Assembly (NCBI GenBank): GCA_027452065.1
Contig: DAIDHC010000179.1
Span: 1-62,478, forward strand
DNA: 62,478 nt
Source: Bryobacterales bacterium
GTDB taxonomy: Bacteria > Acidobacteriota > Terriglobia > Bryobacterales > Bryobacteraceae
Direction: 5' to 3'
In this document: in pieces, positions 1-8,534 of the stretch
Position numbering within the stretch: position 1 is the stretch's first letter
How the letters are laid out: the number at the start of each line of letters is the position of its first letter
The notes under the pieces: model-generated
Databases searched by the model: none
What the model was told of the DNA's origin: nothing
What the model saw: only the letters and a program-made list of their open reading frames with translations
Position numbers and translations under genes: made by a program

Positions 1-1047
1 TTCGACTTCACCAATTACTTCGAGCTGATGCCGGCCAACAAACTGGAGACCATTCTTTGGGCCGAGGCCGACCGGATGAAGGGGCTCGCCGTGACCGCCG
101 AAAACCTGAAAAACCAGCAGGGCGTCGTGTCCAACGAAGTCCGCGTCAACGTGCTGAATCAACCCTACGGCGGCTTCCCGTGGCTTTGGATGCCGCAATA
201 TGCCAATCAGAACTGGTATAACGCGCATAACTTCTACGGCGACCTCAGCGACATTGAAGCGGCCAAGCTCGATGAAGTTCAGCAGTTTTTCAAGACTTAC
301 TACGCGCCGAATAACGCCGCGCTCGCCATCGTCGGCGATTTTGATCCCCAGCAGGCAAAAGAGTTTGTCCAGAAGTATTTCGGCTCGATCGCTTCGGCGA
401 AGGTTCCGCCGATCCCCGCGCTGGCCGAGCCGAAACAAACCACGGAGCGCCATGGCGAGCGCAAGGACGCGCTGGCCAATCGTCCCGCCCTCGCCTTCGC
501 CTATCACATGCCGGACCGGAATACTCCGGAGTATTACGCCATGGGCCTCATCGACCAGATGCTGCTGCAAGGCGACGACAGCCTTCTCTACCAGGAGCTG
601 GTGAAGAAGCGCGGCTTCACCGGCAGCGTTTCCGGAGGCATCAACAGCGACCTGGGCGATATGTTCGACTACTCCGGCCCGATGCTCTGGACCGTCTCGC
701 TGATCCACGATCCGAACGTGACCGCGGACCAGATCCTCGCCGCCTCCGACAGCGTGATCGCGCGCCTTCGCTCGGAGCCGGTCAGCCAGGAGCTGATCGA
801 CCGCAGTATTACCAAGGTCCGCTCTTACCTCTACGATTCGATGACCCAGTTCGGCGGCCTCGGCCGGGCAAACTTACTTGCCTGCTTCGCTCTGTTTGAC
901 GACAATCCGGCGCGAATTAACTCGCTGGAGGACGAGTTTCACAAAGTAACTCCCGAGTTAGTCGAGCGCACCGCGCAAACTTACTTGCTGCCCACAAACC
1001 GCACCGTGCTCACCATCGTACCGGGGGCGGCGAAGGAGGGAAAATGA
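1..1047 (+). CDS. M16 family zinc metallopeptidase, 5' truncated
   Basis: This is the C-terminal 348 residues of a pitrilysin-type (M16) peptidase. The frame is open to the first base of the window, so the true start and the HXXEH zinc motif lie upstream. The fragment begins about where the active domain continues: the Glu in NEVRVN (about residue 46 of the fragment) fits the third zinc ligand that lies some 75 residues after HXXEH in this family. The remainder matches the inactive half, with the typical YYAPNNAALAIVGDFD strand. Its stop overlaps the next M16 gene by 4 bases (ATGA), so the two are probably translated together and may form an active/inactive heterodimer, as in other bacterial M16 pairs. 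It is probably periplasmic, although the signal peptide is outside the window. Confidence 0.9.
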   Translation, partial: FDFTNYFELMPANKLETILWAEADRMKGLAVTAENLKNQQGVVSNEVRVNVLNQPYGGFPWLWMPQYANQNWYNAHNFYGDLSDIEAAKLDEVQQFFKTYYAPNNAALAIVGDFDPQQAKEFVQKYFGSIASAKVPPIPALAEPKQTTERHGERKDALANRPALAFAYHMPDRNTPEYYAMGLIDQMLLQGDDSLLYQELVKKRGFTGSVSGGINSDLGDMFDYSGPMLWTVSLIHDPNVTADQILAASDSVIARLRSEPVSQELIDRSITKVRSYLYDSMTQFGGLGRANLLACFALFDDNPARINSLEDEFHKVTPELVERTAQTYLLPTNRTVLTIVPGAAKEGK

Positions 1048-2408
1048 AACGGCTCGCATCCACTTTAGTGTTGTGCGCGGCGCTGGCCTCCGCCAAGGAA
1101 GTTCCGCCGGCCGGTGGTCCGCCCAAGCCGTTCCGCCTCCCGGCCACCGAGGACTTCACTCTGGCCAACGGGATGAAAGTAACCATCGTCCCCTACGGCC
1201 AGGTGCCGCGCGTGACCGTGCGCGCCTTCATGGACGCCGGCCAGGTCTACGAACCCTCCGGGCAGACCGCCATCGCCCGCCTGACCGCGCTGCTGCTGAA
1301 GGAAGGCACAGCGACGCGCCCGGCCGAGCAGGTGGCAACGGAGGCGGCCGGCATGGGCGGGCAGATTGAAATCACGGCGGACTCCGAGTTCATGAGCGCC
1401 GGCGGCACGGTGCTCTCCGATTTCGGGCCGCGGTTCATCGCCCTGCTGGCGGACGTGCTGCAGCATCCTCTGCTGCCGGACGCCGAGATGGAGCGGCTGA
1501 AGAAGAACCTGGGCCGGGACCTGGCTGTTGAGATGTCGCAGCCGCAGAACCAGGCGCGGGAACATTTTTTACAACTTTTGTTTCCCAATCAACCGTACGG
1601 GCGGCTCTATCCGCCTGGGGGAGCCGTGGCCGGTTACACACGAGAACAAGTGAAAACGTTTTATCAGGCCAACTGCGCCGCTGTCCGGACGCACCTGTAT
1701 GTAGCGGGAAAAATCGGCCCCGGACTTCGTCCCGCCATCGAGGAGGCTTTTTCGGCCTGGGCCCGGGGCGCGGCTCCCGACATCCCTCCGGCAACGCCCG
1801 CCGCGGCGCGATCCTTCGCTTTGGTGGACCGCAAGGACGCGCAGCAGTCGACGGTGTATCTCGGCCTCGCGGTGGCCAAGCCGGGCTCGGCGGACTACGT
1901 GCCGCTGGTGGTGATGGACTCGCTGCTCGGCGGCTCGTTCGCCTCGCGCATCACCAGCAACATCCGCGAGCAGAAGGGCTACACGTATTCGCCTTACAGC
2001 CAGCTCGCCACGCGCCACCATCTCGCCTTCTGGCTGGAGGCCGCCGACGTGACCACCAACGTCACCGGGCCGTCTCTCAAGGAGATCTTCTACGAGATCA
2101 ACCGCCTGAGAAACGCGCCGCCGTCAGAGACTGAGTTGAAGGGCATTCAGAATTATCTGGCGGGCACGTTCGTAATCCGCAACACGGCAAGCGCGGACGC
2201 CGTGATCGGCCAGCTTCACTTCGTCGATTCGCAGGACCTGCCGCGCTCCTATCTCAGCGAGATGGTGCCGCGGGTGATGGCCGTGACGCCCGCCGAAGTG
2301 CAGCGCATCGCGCAAACCTACATCGTGCCGGACAAGATGACGCTGGTCGTGGTGGGCGACAAATCGAAGATCGCCGAGCAGATCAAGCCGTACCAAGGAG
2401 CGCAGTAG
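1044..2408 (+). CDS. M16 family peptidase-like protein lacking the zinc motif
   Basis: A 454-residue secreted M16 homologue with a signal peptide of about 17 residues (MKRLASTLVLCAALASA). Where active members have HXXEH, this protein reads ARLTALLLKEGT, so the zinc-binding His residues are absent. It also has the M16 C-domain features, including the FYQANCAAVRTHLYVAGKIG region and RIAQTYIVPDKMTLVVVGD. It is best read as the non-catalytic partner of the gene just upstream, with which it overlaps by 4 bases. Known bacterial M16B heterodimers degrade peptides or process proteins in the periplasm, but the substrate here cannot be told. The start at 1044 is fixed by the ATGA overlap and the signal peptide. 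Confidence 0.9.
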   Translation: MKRLASTLVLCAALASAKEVPPAGGPPKPFRLPATEDFTLANGMKVTIVPYGQVPRVTVRAFMDAGQVYEPSGQTAIARLTALLLKEGTATRPAEQVATEAAGMGGQIEITADSEFMSAGGTVLSDFGPRFIALLADVLQHPLLPDAEMERLKKNLGRDLAVEMSQPQNQAREHFLQLLFPNQPYGRLYPPGGAVAGYTREQVKTFYQANCAAVRTHLYVAGKIGPGLRPAIEEAFSAWARGAAPDIPPATPAAARSFALVDRKDAQQSTVYLGLAVAKPGSADYVPLVVMDSLLGGSFASRITSNIREQKGYTYSPYSQLATRHHLAFWLEAADVTTNVTGPSLKEIFYEINRLRNAPPSETELKGIQNYLAGTFVIRNTASADAVIGQLHFVDSQDLPRSYLSEMVPRVMAVTPAEVQRIAQTYIVPDKMTLVVVGDKSKIAEQIKPYQGAQ

Positions 2409-2505
2409 CCTCGGGCGCGGGGGCGCGGGGCGCGGGAAGTGGGCAGGGATGGGAAACCGAGCGAAGCGGCCGTAGCCTCGGCCGCGGGGGCGGGAGCGCG
2501 GGAAG
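2405..2505. repeat. Imperfect GC-rich direct repeat between M16 gene and ccmF
   Basis: Two copies of a sequence beginning GTAGCCTCGG and continuing with C/G-only runs lie at 2405-2439 and 2472-2505, 67 bases apart. The first copy contains the stop codon of the M16 gene. The 174-base gap before ccmF otherwise shows no gene. AAGGGA at about 2573 may serve as the ribosome binding site for ccmF. Confidence 0.5.
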
Positions 2506-2582
2506 GCGGTAGAGCCCGGCATCGCGGGCGGTCTACCCAGGCGGCGCTCAGGTTTGCGACACTGATTAGGTAAGGGACCTTC

Positions 2583-4595
2583 ATGGAAAATATCGGTGCG
2601 CTCGCCATTCTGCTGGCTTTTTGCCTGGCCGTGTATTCGGTCGCCGGTTCGATTGCCGGCAAGCTGGGGAAGCGGCCGTTTCTGGCGGCGAGCGCCGAGA
2701 GGGCGGTGTACGCCATCTGGGCCCTGGTGACGGCGGCGGCGGGCATTCTGATCTACGCGCTGGTGGAGGGCGACTACCGGCTGGCCTATGTGGCCTCGCA
2801 CAGCAACAAGTCGATGGCGCCGATTTACAAGTTCGCCTCATGGTGGGGCGGGCAGGAGGGGTCGCTGCTGTTCTGGAGCTGGCTGCTGGCCTCCTACGCG
2901 GCGGTGGTTGTGTTCACCAACCGGCGCAAGCTGCGGAACATGATGCCTTGGGTGACGGCGATTCTGATGGCCACCGAGGCGTTTTTCCTGATGATGATCA
3001 CCTTCGTGGCGAGCCCGTTCCAGGTGCTGATGGCGGGCAAGGGCATCACGGATGTGGGCGACGGGCAGGGGCTGAATCCGCTGCTGCAGTACTGGACGAT
3101 GGTGATTCACCCGCCGATGCTGTACCTGGGATATGTGGGCTTCACGGTGCCGTTTGCTTTCGCGATGGGCTCGCTGATCACTAAGCAGCCGGGCGACACC
3201 TGGATCCACACGACGCGGCGCTGGGCGATCGTGACGTGGCTGTTCCAGACGACGGGCATTCTGCTGGGCGCCGGCTGGGCGTATTCGGTGCTCGGGTGGG
3301 GCGGCTACTGGGCCTGGGATCCGGTGGAGAACGCCTCGTTCCTGCCGTGGCTGACGGCGACCGCGTTTCTGCACTCGGTGATGATGCAGGAGAAGAAGGG
3401 AATGATGAAGGTGTGGAACATGGTGCTGGTGTCCACCACGTTCTTCCTGTGCATACTGGGCACGCTGCTGACGCGCAGCGGGCTGGTGAGCTCGGTACAC
3501 GCCTTCGCGCAGTCCAGCATCGGCAACTACTTCACGGGATTTCTGGCCATCGGCATCGCGCTGACGATCTACCTGATTCTGGGGCGGCTGGACTATCTGA
3601 AGAGCGAAGCGCAACTGGAAGGCGTGGTGTCGCGGGAGTCGAGCTTCCTGTTCAATAACCTGGTGCTGCTGGCGAGCTGCTTCGCGGTGCTGTGGGGCAC
3701 GCTGTTTCCGGTGATTTCCGAGGCGGTGACGGGCGAGAAGATCAGCGTGGACGCGCCGTTCTTCGACCGCGTGATGGTGCCGATCGGGTTGTTCCTGATG
3801 TTTCTCACCGGTGTCGGGCCGCTGGTGGCCTGGCGGCGGAGCTCGATTGAAAGCCTGAAGCGGGCGTTCTTGTGGCCGTCGGTGCTGGGCGCGGCGGTGG
3901 CGATCGCGATTGCGGCGATGGGCGCATGGAATCATCCCTACGCGGTGGTGTCGTTCGGATTGTGCACGTTCGTGACGGCGACGGTGGCGGTGGAATTCTG
4001 GAAAGGCGCGAGCGCGATCCGGTCCAAGGACGGCGGGAACATTGTGCGGGCGATGATCGAGCTGACGCACCGGAACACGCGGCGCTACGGCGGATACCTG
4101 GTGCACATGGGAATCGTTTTCCTGTTCATCGGGTTCACCGGAGCGGCGTTCAACCAGAGCCGGACGATCCAGGTGGCGACGGGCTCGACGTTTCATATCG
4201 GAAAGTACGCGTTGAAGCTGGTGAGCACGCAGGACGGGGAAAACGAGAACTTCGTGTGGCGGCGGGCGATTGTCGACGTGAGCCGCAACGGGGACCATAT
4301 CGAAACGATGGAGCCGGAGCGGCGGCTGTATAAATCGAGCCAGCAGCCGACTTCGGAAGTGTCGATCCGGAGAAGGTTGAACGAGGACCTGTATCTGAAC
4401 TACGCCGGTCCGTCGCCGGACGGCGAGCAGTCGATTATTCAGGCGTATGTGTTTCCGCTGGTATCGTGGATCTGGATCGGTTATTACGTGGTCTTTTTCG
4501 GTACGCTGGTGTGCCTGGTTCCGAGCAAGCACAAGCTGCAGTATCCGAGGACGGAAGTAGTGGGGATTGCAAAACGTGTGGCGACTGAAAACTAG
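2583..4595 (+). CDS. ccmF: Cytochrome c haem lyase subunit CcmF
   Basis: CcmF is the large membrane subunit of the System I haem ligation complex. It receives haem from CcmE and attaches it to CXXCH motifs of apocytochrome c on the periplasmic side. The 670-residue length fits the family, and hydrophobic segments run throughout. The tryptophan-rich haem-handling motif WGGYWAWDPVEN lies at about residues 239-250, and the conserved His in IHPPML is at about 176. The C-terminal part contains a periplasmic beta domain before the last membrane helix. It is the first gene of the ccm operon here. The ATG at 2583 follows an AAGGGA-like site, and the 3' end overlaps ccmH by about 29 bases. Confidence 0.97.
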   Translation: MENIGALAILLAFCLAVYSVAGSIAGKLGKRPFLAASAERAVYAIWALVTAAAGILIYALVEGDYRLAYVASHSNKSMAPIYKFASWWGGQEGSLLFWSWLLASYAAVVVFTNRRKLRNMMPWVTAILMATEAFFLMMITFVASPFQVLMAGKGITDVGDGQGLNPLLQYWTMVIHPPMLYLGYVGFTVPFAFAMGSLITKQPGDTWIHTTRRWAIVTWLFQTTGILLGAGWAYSVLGWGGYWAWDPVENASFLPWLTATAFLHSVMMQEKKGMMKVWNMVLVSTTFFLCILGTLLTRSGLVSSVHAFAQSSIGNYFTGFLAIGIALTIYLILGRLDYLKSEAQLEGVVSRESSFLFNNLVLLASCFAVLWGTLFPVISEAVTGEKISVDAPFFDRVMVPIGLFLMFLTGVGPLVAWRRSSIESLKRAFLWPSVLGAAVAIAIAAMGAWNHPYAVVSFGLCTFVTATVAVEFWKGASAIRSKDGGNIVRAMIELTHRNTRRYGGYLVHMGIVFLFIGFTGAAFNQSRTIQVATGSTFHIGKYALKLVSTQDGENENFVWRRAIVDVSRNGDHIETMEPERRLYKSSQQPTSEVSIRRRLNEDLYLNYAGPSPDGEQSIIQAYVFPLVSWIWIGYYVVFFGTLVCLVPSKHKLQYPRTEVVGIAKRVATEN

Positions 4596-5034
4596 CGTAT
4601 TGGTGTTGGCGCTGACGGCGCTGTCGATGGCGCAGACGGCGCTGGAGACAGAGTCGCCGCAGGTGGAGCGGGTGGCGGCGAAGCTGCACTGCAGTTGCGG
4701 CTGCAATCTGAACATGGATTGCAAGATGGACCCGTGGCCGTGCCATTTGTGCCGGGCGGCAAAGGAAAAGATCGTCAAATATCAGAAGGCCGGGATGAGC
4801 GACGATGCGATCCTGCGGGAGTTTGTGAAGGAAAGCGGGCCGGATGTGCTGGTGGTGGAGCCTGGGTTTTTCGGCTCCCTGAGCCATTACATCGGGCTGG
4901 GCGTCGGGCTGCTGCTTCTGCTGTGGTTCGTGCGGCGCTCGATGAGCAAGCGGCCGGAGGCGCCGGAGGCGGACGCGGCGCTGCTTCACAAGTATCAGGA
5001 CAAGATCGAAAAGGAAACGGCTCAGCTCGACTGA
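4567..5034 (+). CDS. ccmH: CcmH-type thiol-disulfide subunit of cytochrome c maturation
   Basis: CcmH/NrfF-family protein of 155 residues, with a signal or anchor segment at about 6-22, a periplasmic cysteine-rich domain, and a C-terminal membrane helix at about 107-123. The family reduces the CXXCH disulfide of apocytochromes and docks to CcmF. The usual LRCXXC redox pair is replaced by a cysteine-dense stretch: KLHCSCGC at about 39-46 (Cys42, 44, 46), followed by Cys52, Cys59 and Cys62. The domain signature continues with ILREFVKESGPDVLV. TTG at 4567 and GTG at 4576 are both possible starts, and either one overlaps the end of ccmF. The stop overlaps the next ATG by one base (TGATG). Confidence 0.88.
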   Translation: MQNVWRLKTSVLVLALTALSMAQTALETESPQVERVAAKLHCSCGCNLNMDCKMDPWPCHLCRAAKEKIVKYQKAGMSDDAILREFVKESGPDVLVVEPGFFGSLSHYIGLGVGLLLLLWFVRRSMSKRPEAPEADAALLHKYQDKIEKETAQLD

Positions 5035-5450
5035 TGGTTCTCGCCGCCGCGGTTCTCGTCGCTCTCGGAGCATTCGTCTTCACTCTGTTTATCCGGGGGA
5101 GGGATCTGCCGGAACCGGAACCGGTGTCGCCGACGCGGCATCTGGACGAGCGCAAGGCGCAGATCTACGAAAATCTGCGCGATTTGCAGTTCGAGTACCG
5201 GCTGGGCAAGCTGTCGGACGAGGATTATCAGAAAACCAAGCAGGGGCTGCAGGGAGAGCTGGCGAAGGTGATGGCGGAGATCGACGCGATCGCGCCGCAG
5301 AAAGCGGCGGCTCCGGCGGCGCAGGCGGCGAAACCGGCAGCGCCCGGGCCGGCGCAATGCCCGCACTGCGGGGCGAAGTTTGCGCAGCCTTTGAAATTTT
5401 GCGGGGAGTGCGGAAAGCCGATGGCCGCAAAAAAAGGGGGACGCGGATGA
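5034..5450 (+). CDS. CcmI-like membrane protein with C-terminal zinc ribbon
   Basis: A 138-residue protein. An N-terminal membrane helix (about 2-20) is followed by a charged helical stretch (about 36-85; YENLRDLQFEYRLGKLSDEDY) that resembles the periplasm- or cytoplasm-facing segment of CcmI. Then come an Ala/Pro linker and a CPHC...CGEC zinc ribbon (Cys109, 112, 123, 126). CcmI proteins present apocytochrome to the ligase, but the TPR domain of classical CcmI is missing and a zinc ribbon is unusual there. The call therefore rests on the helical segment and on position between ccmH and ccmA. The ATG at 5034 overlaps the ccmH stop by one base, and the stop overlaps the next gene by 4 bases. 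Confidence 0.7.
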   Translation: MVLAAAVLVALGAFVFTLFIRGRDLPEPEPVSPTRHLDERKAQIYENLRDLQFEYRLGKLSDEDYQKTKQGLQGELAKVMAEIDAIAPQKAAAPAAQAAKPAAPGPAQCPHCGAKFAQPLKFCGECGKPMAAKKGGRG

Positions 5451-6430
5451 GGGCGGCGGGGCTGGCGTTGTGCGCCCTGGCGGCGGCGCTGCCGGCGCTG
5501 GCGGCGGTGGACGGCACGGTGGTAAACGCGACCAGGAACCAGCCGCAGGCCGGGGCGATCGTGTCGCTGATGCAGCCGGGCGCGGGGGGCATGCAGACGC
5601 TGGCGACGACGAAGGCGGACGCGGCGGGCAAGTTTCATTTCGCCCAGGACCCGCAGGGCCCGCGCATTCTGCAGGTGATTTACGCGGGCGTGATTTACAC
5701 CGAAGTGGCGCCGCCGGGGATGCCGGCTTCGAACATGGCGGTGAAGGTTTACGAGCCGACGAAGAAGCGCGACGCGACGAAGATGGCGCAGCACCTGGTG
5801 ATACTGCAGCCGACGGGGACGGAGCTGGGAGTGGCGGAGAATTTCCTGTTCACCAACGACTCCAAGGAAACGTTCAACGATCCGGAGAAAGGCTCGGCGC
5901 AGGTTTGGGTGCCGGAAGCGGGGCGCGCCGGGGCGGCGGTGACGATCACCGCGCCGGGCGGCATGCCGATCCGGCGCGATCTCGAAAAGACGCGCAGCGA
6001 GGGCGTTTACAAGATCGACTATCCGTTGAAGCCGGGCGAGACGCGGTTCGAGGTGAACTACACGCTGCCCGCGGCGACGCCCCTGGTGTACGAGGGGCGG
6101 GTGCTCGAAAAGGAGACGCCGACGCGGCTGGTGGCGCCGGCGGGAGTGACGCTGGCCGGAGCCGACATTGAGGCGATGGGACAGGAGCCGACCACGCAGG
6201 CGAGCATTTTTAACGTGAAGGCGGACCGGTACAAGGTGGAGATCCAGGGCGCGGGGAGCCTGGCGCCGGCGCAGGGGGCGAGCGGCGAGGACGCGGGGAT
6301 GCCGCAGATTCACGAAGCGCCGCCGAGGGTGTACGACCGGATCTGGTGGATTCTGTCGCTGGCGCTGCTGATTCTGGCGGTGGGCGCGCTGCTGCTGTAC
6401 CGGCGGGGCGAACAGGCCGGGGGACGGTAG
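5447..6430 (+). CDS. Secreted, membrane-anchored Ig/carboxypeptidase-regulatory-like protein in ccm operon
   Basis: A 327-residue protein of unknown function. It has a signal peptide ending near residue 19, a carboxypeptidase-regulatory-like beta domain (VDGTVVNATRNQPQAGAIVSL onward, about 20-105), a longer beta-rich middle region, and a single C-terminal membrane helix (about 295-318) followed by a short basic tail. The layout implies a periplasmic domain held to the inner membrane. It is overlapped by the CcmI-like gene (ATGA) and lies immediately before ccmA, so it is almost certainly co-expressed with haem c maturation. It is not a recognised Ccm component. It could be a chaperone-like docking protein or a structural partner; the sequence does not decide this. 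Confidence 0.75.
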   Translation: MRAAGLALCALAAALPALAAVDGTVVNATRNQPQAGAIVSLMQPGAGGMQTLATTKADAAGKFHFAQDPQGPRILQVIYAGVIYTEVAPPGMPASNMAVKVYEPTKKRDATKMAQHLVILQPTGTELGVAENFLFTNDSKETFNDPEKGSAQVWVPEAGRAGAAVTITAPGGMPIRRDLEKTRSEGVYKIDYPLKPGETRFEVNYTLPAATPLVYEGRVLEKETPTRLVAPAGVTLAGADIEAMGQEPTTQASIFNVKADRYKVEIQGAGSLAPAQGASGEDAGMPQIHEAPPRVYDRIWWILSLALLILAVGALLLYRRGEQAGGR

Positions 6431-6435
6431 CGCGG

Positions 6436-7149
6436 ATGCCGGACGGCGCGGCGACGGTCCAGATCGAAGGGGTTTGGAAGTATTTCGGCGACTACCCGGC
6501 GCTGCGGGACATTTCCTTCGACGTGGAAGCGGGTGCGTGCCTGGCGCTGCTGGGGCGGAACGGGGCGGGCAAGACGACGCTGCTGAGGATACTGGGCGGA
6601 TTGTCGCGGCCGGCGCGGGGGCGGGTGCGGGTGCTGGGCGGCGACGCGCGGACGGCGAGCGTGCGGGAGCGGATCGGGATTCTGGGGCACGGGATCGGGG
6701 TGTACGACGAGCTCTCGGCGACGGAGAATCTGGAGTTTCACGCGCGGCTGCACGGGATGCGGGACCCGCGGGCGGTGGCGCTGCACTGGCTGGAGAGGAC
6801 GAACCTGCTGCCGGTGCGGGACGGGCTGGCGCGGGAGTTTTCGCGGGGCATGAGGCAGCGGCTGGCGGTGGCGCGGGCGTTTCTGCACGAGCCGATGCTG
6901 ATGCTTTTGGACGAGCCGTTCACGGCGCTGGACGACCGGGCGATCGCGCTGCTGCAATCGCTGCTGGCCGGGGCGCGGAGCCGCGGGGCGACGATCATCA
7001 TGTCGACGCACCAGCTTCGGGAGGCGCTAGAGCTGGCCAGCGACGTGGCCTTGATCCTGCGCGGGAGCCTGGCCTACCGGGGCGAGCGCACGCCGGAGAT
7101 GCTGGCCGATGCGGGCTGGCTGTACCGGCATTACGGGGAGAAGGAGTGA
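6436..7149 (+). CDS. ccmA: Haem exporter ATP-binding subunit CcmA
   Basis: ABC ATPase of 237 residues. Walker A is GRNGAGKTT (about 37-45), the signature is FSRGMRQRLAVAR, Walker B is LMLLDEP, and the switch His is in STHQ. CcmA powers the CcmABCD complex, which releases holo-CcmE from CcmC for haem transfer. The ATG at 6436 sits 5 bases after the preceding stop and gives a normal N-terminus (VQIEGVWKYFG). An in-frame upstream start at 6346 would run through the previous gene and is not needed. The stop overlaps the ccmB GTG by 3 bases. The CcmA call over other ABC ATPases rests on the adjoining ccmB, ccmC and ccmD. Confidence 0.93.
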   Translation: MPDGAATVQIEGVWKYFGDYPALRDISFDVEAGACLALLGRNGAGKTTLLRILGGLSRPARGRVRVLGGDARTASVRERIGILGHGIGVYDELSATENLEFHARLHGMRDPRAVALHWLERTNLLPVRDGLAREFSRGMRQRLAVARAFLHEPMLMLLDEPFTALDDRAIALLQSLLAGARSRGATIIMSTHQLREALELASDVALILRGSLAYRGERTPEMLADAGWLYRHYGEKE

Positions 7150-7826
7150 ACTTCTTCAGAGGCGCGGCGGTGATCGCGGCCAAGGACCTGCGCTCGGAGC
7201 TGCGCACCAAGGAGGCGCTGAACGCGACGATCTCGTTCGCGCTGGCGATCCTGCTGCTGTTCAGCTTCGCCTTCGACCCGGACGCCGACATGGTGAAGCA
7301 GATCTCGGGCGGGCTGCTGTGGCTGGTGTTCGCTTTTTCGAGCGCGCTGATTCTGAACCGGAGCTTCGCGCGGGAGGTTCCCAACGATTGCCTGGACGCG
7401 CTGATCTCGTCGCCGGCCAGCGGGGCGCAGCTTTTTCTGGGCAAGGCGGCGGCCAACTACGCTCTGCTGCTGGTGGTGGAAGCGGTGGCGCTGCCGGTGT
7501 TCGGGATTTTTTACGACGCGCACTGGACGCGGCAGTTGGGCCTGCTGGTGCTGGTGCTGCTGCTGGCGACCTGGGCGTTGACGGTGATCGGGACGACGTT
7601 CAGCGCGCTGACGGTGAACCTGAGGCTCAGGGAGCTGATGCTTCCGGCGCTGGTGTATCCGGCGCTGGTGCCGGCGCTGATGGCGGCGATTCAGCTCACC
7701 AACGTGCTGGTGGGAAGCGATACCCTGGATAGGGAGAATTACATCTGGTTCCGGTTGCTGGCGGGCTTTGACGTTATCTTCACGCTGCTGGGACTGGCGA
7801 TGGCCGAGACGGTTTTTGTGGGGTGA
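7146..7826 (+). CDS. ccmB: Haem exporter membrane subunit CcmB
   Basis: A 226-residue polytopic membrane protein with about six hydrophobic helices. It matches CcmB through the early motif KDLRSELRTKEAL, the FSSALILNRSFAREVPNDCLD stretch and the LREL(M)LPALVYP region. It pairs with CcmA as the ABC membrane subunit of the haem-handling complex. The GTG start at 7146 overlaps the ccmA stop (GTGA), and the protein begins directly with a normal CcmB N-terminus. Its own stop overlaps the ccmC GTG start. Confidence 0.93.
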   Translation: MNFFRGAAVIAAKDLRSELRTKEALNATISFALAILLLFSFAFDPDADMVKQISGGLLWLVFAFSSALILNRSFAREVPNDCLDALISSPASGAQLFLGKAAANYALLLVVEAVALPVFGIFYDAHWTRQLGLLVLVLLLATWALTVIGTTFSALTVNLRLRELMLPALVYPALVPALMAAIQLTNVLVGSDTLDRENYIWFRLLAGFDVIFTLLGLAMAETVFVG

Positions 7827-8515
7827 ACGAGATGCGGAATCGAGTACTTTACGCGTTTGCCGTGGTATCGGCGGCTCTGCTGGCGATGAATCTGTACACG
7901 ATTTTCATGAAGCTGCCCGATGAGCTGAACCAGGGGATGATCTACCGGATCATCTATTTCCACCTGCCGGCGGCGCTGACCTGCTTCACGGCGTTTTTCT
8001 GCGGGCTGGTGGCGAGCGCCGGATACCTGACGACGAAGGACATGCGCTATGACGCGGTGGCGGCGTCGGTGACCGAGGTGGGGCTGGCGTTTGCGACGGT
8101 GAACCTGGTGACCGGCAGCATCTGGGGGCGGATCATCTGGGGCATCTGGTGGACATGGGACGCGCGGCTGACGTCGATGTTCGTCTGCTGGCTGCTGTAC
8201 GTGGCGTACCTGATGCTGCGGCGGGCGATCGAGGAGCCGGTGCAGAGGGCGCGGCTGTCGGCGGTGCTTTCGATCTTCGCCTTCACGGACGTGATCATCG
8301 TCTGGAAATCGATTGAGTGGTGGAGGACGCAGCATCCCGGGCCGGTGCTGACGATTCGCGGGGGAGGCGGGATGGCGCCGGGGATGCAGGCGCCGATTTA
8401 CTGGAACTGGCTGGCGATGATGCTGCTGGGAGCGATCCTGGTGGCGGTGCGGATGCGGCAGGAAAATATGCGCCGGGAGATCGATTCTCTGCGGCGCGAG
8501 GCTTACGCCTTTTAA
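7823..8515 (+). CDS. ccmC: Haem transfer protein CcmC
   Basis: CcmC binds haem at the periplasmic face and loads it onto the chaperone CcmE. The protein has 230 residues and six predicted membrane helices. It carries the WWD motif WGIWWTWDARLTSMF (about 106-120), preceded by conserved segments around His48 (YFHLPAA). The second haem-ligating His is less obvious: the position before the fifth helix reads SIEWWRTQHPG. The GTG at 7823 overlaps the ccmB stop; the ATG at 7832, with GGGGTGA just upstream, is an equally good start. ccmD follows after a 19-base gap. Confidence 0.93.
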   Translation: MNEMRNRVLYAFAVVSAALLAMNLYTIFMKLPDELNQGMIYRIIYFHLPAALTCFTAFFCGLVASAGYLTTKDMRYDAVAASVTEVGLAFATVNLVTGSIWGRIIWGIWWTWDARLTSMFVCWLLYVAYLMLRRAIEEPVQRARLSAVLSIFAFTDVIIVWKSIEWWRTQHPGPVLTIRGGGGMAPGMQAPIYWNWLAMMLLGAILVAVRMRQENMRREIDSLRREAYAF

Positions 8516-8534
8516 CAAGAGAGGGACTTCGCTC

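Noticed and set aside
2838-4778. 646-codon open frame on the minus strand
   Set aside because: It lies opposite ccmF and ccmH and translates to His/Arg/Gln-rich low-complexity sequence with no domain.
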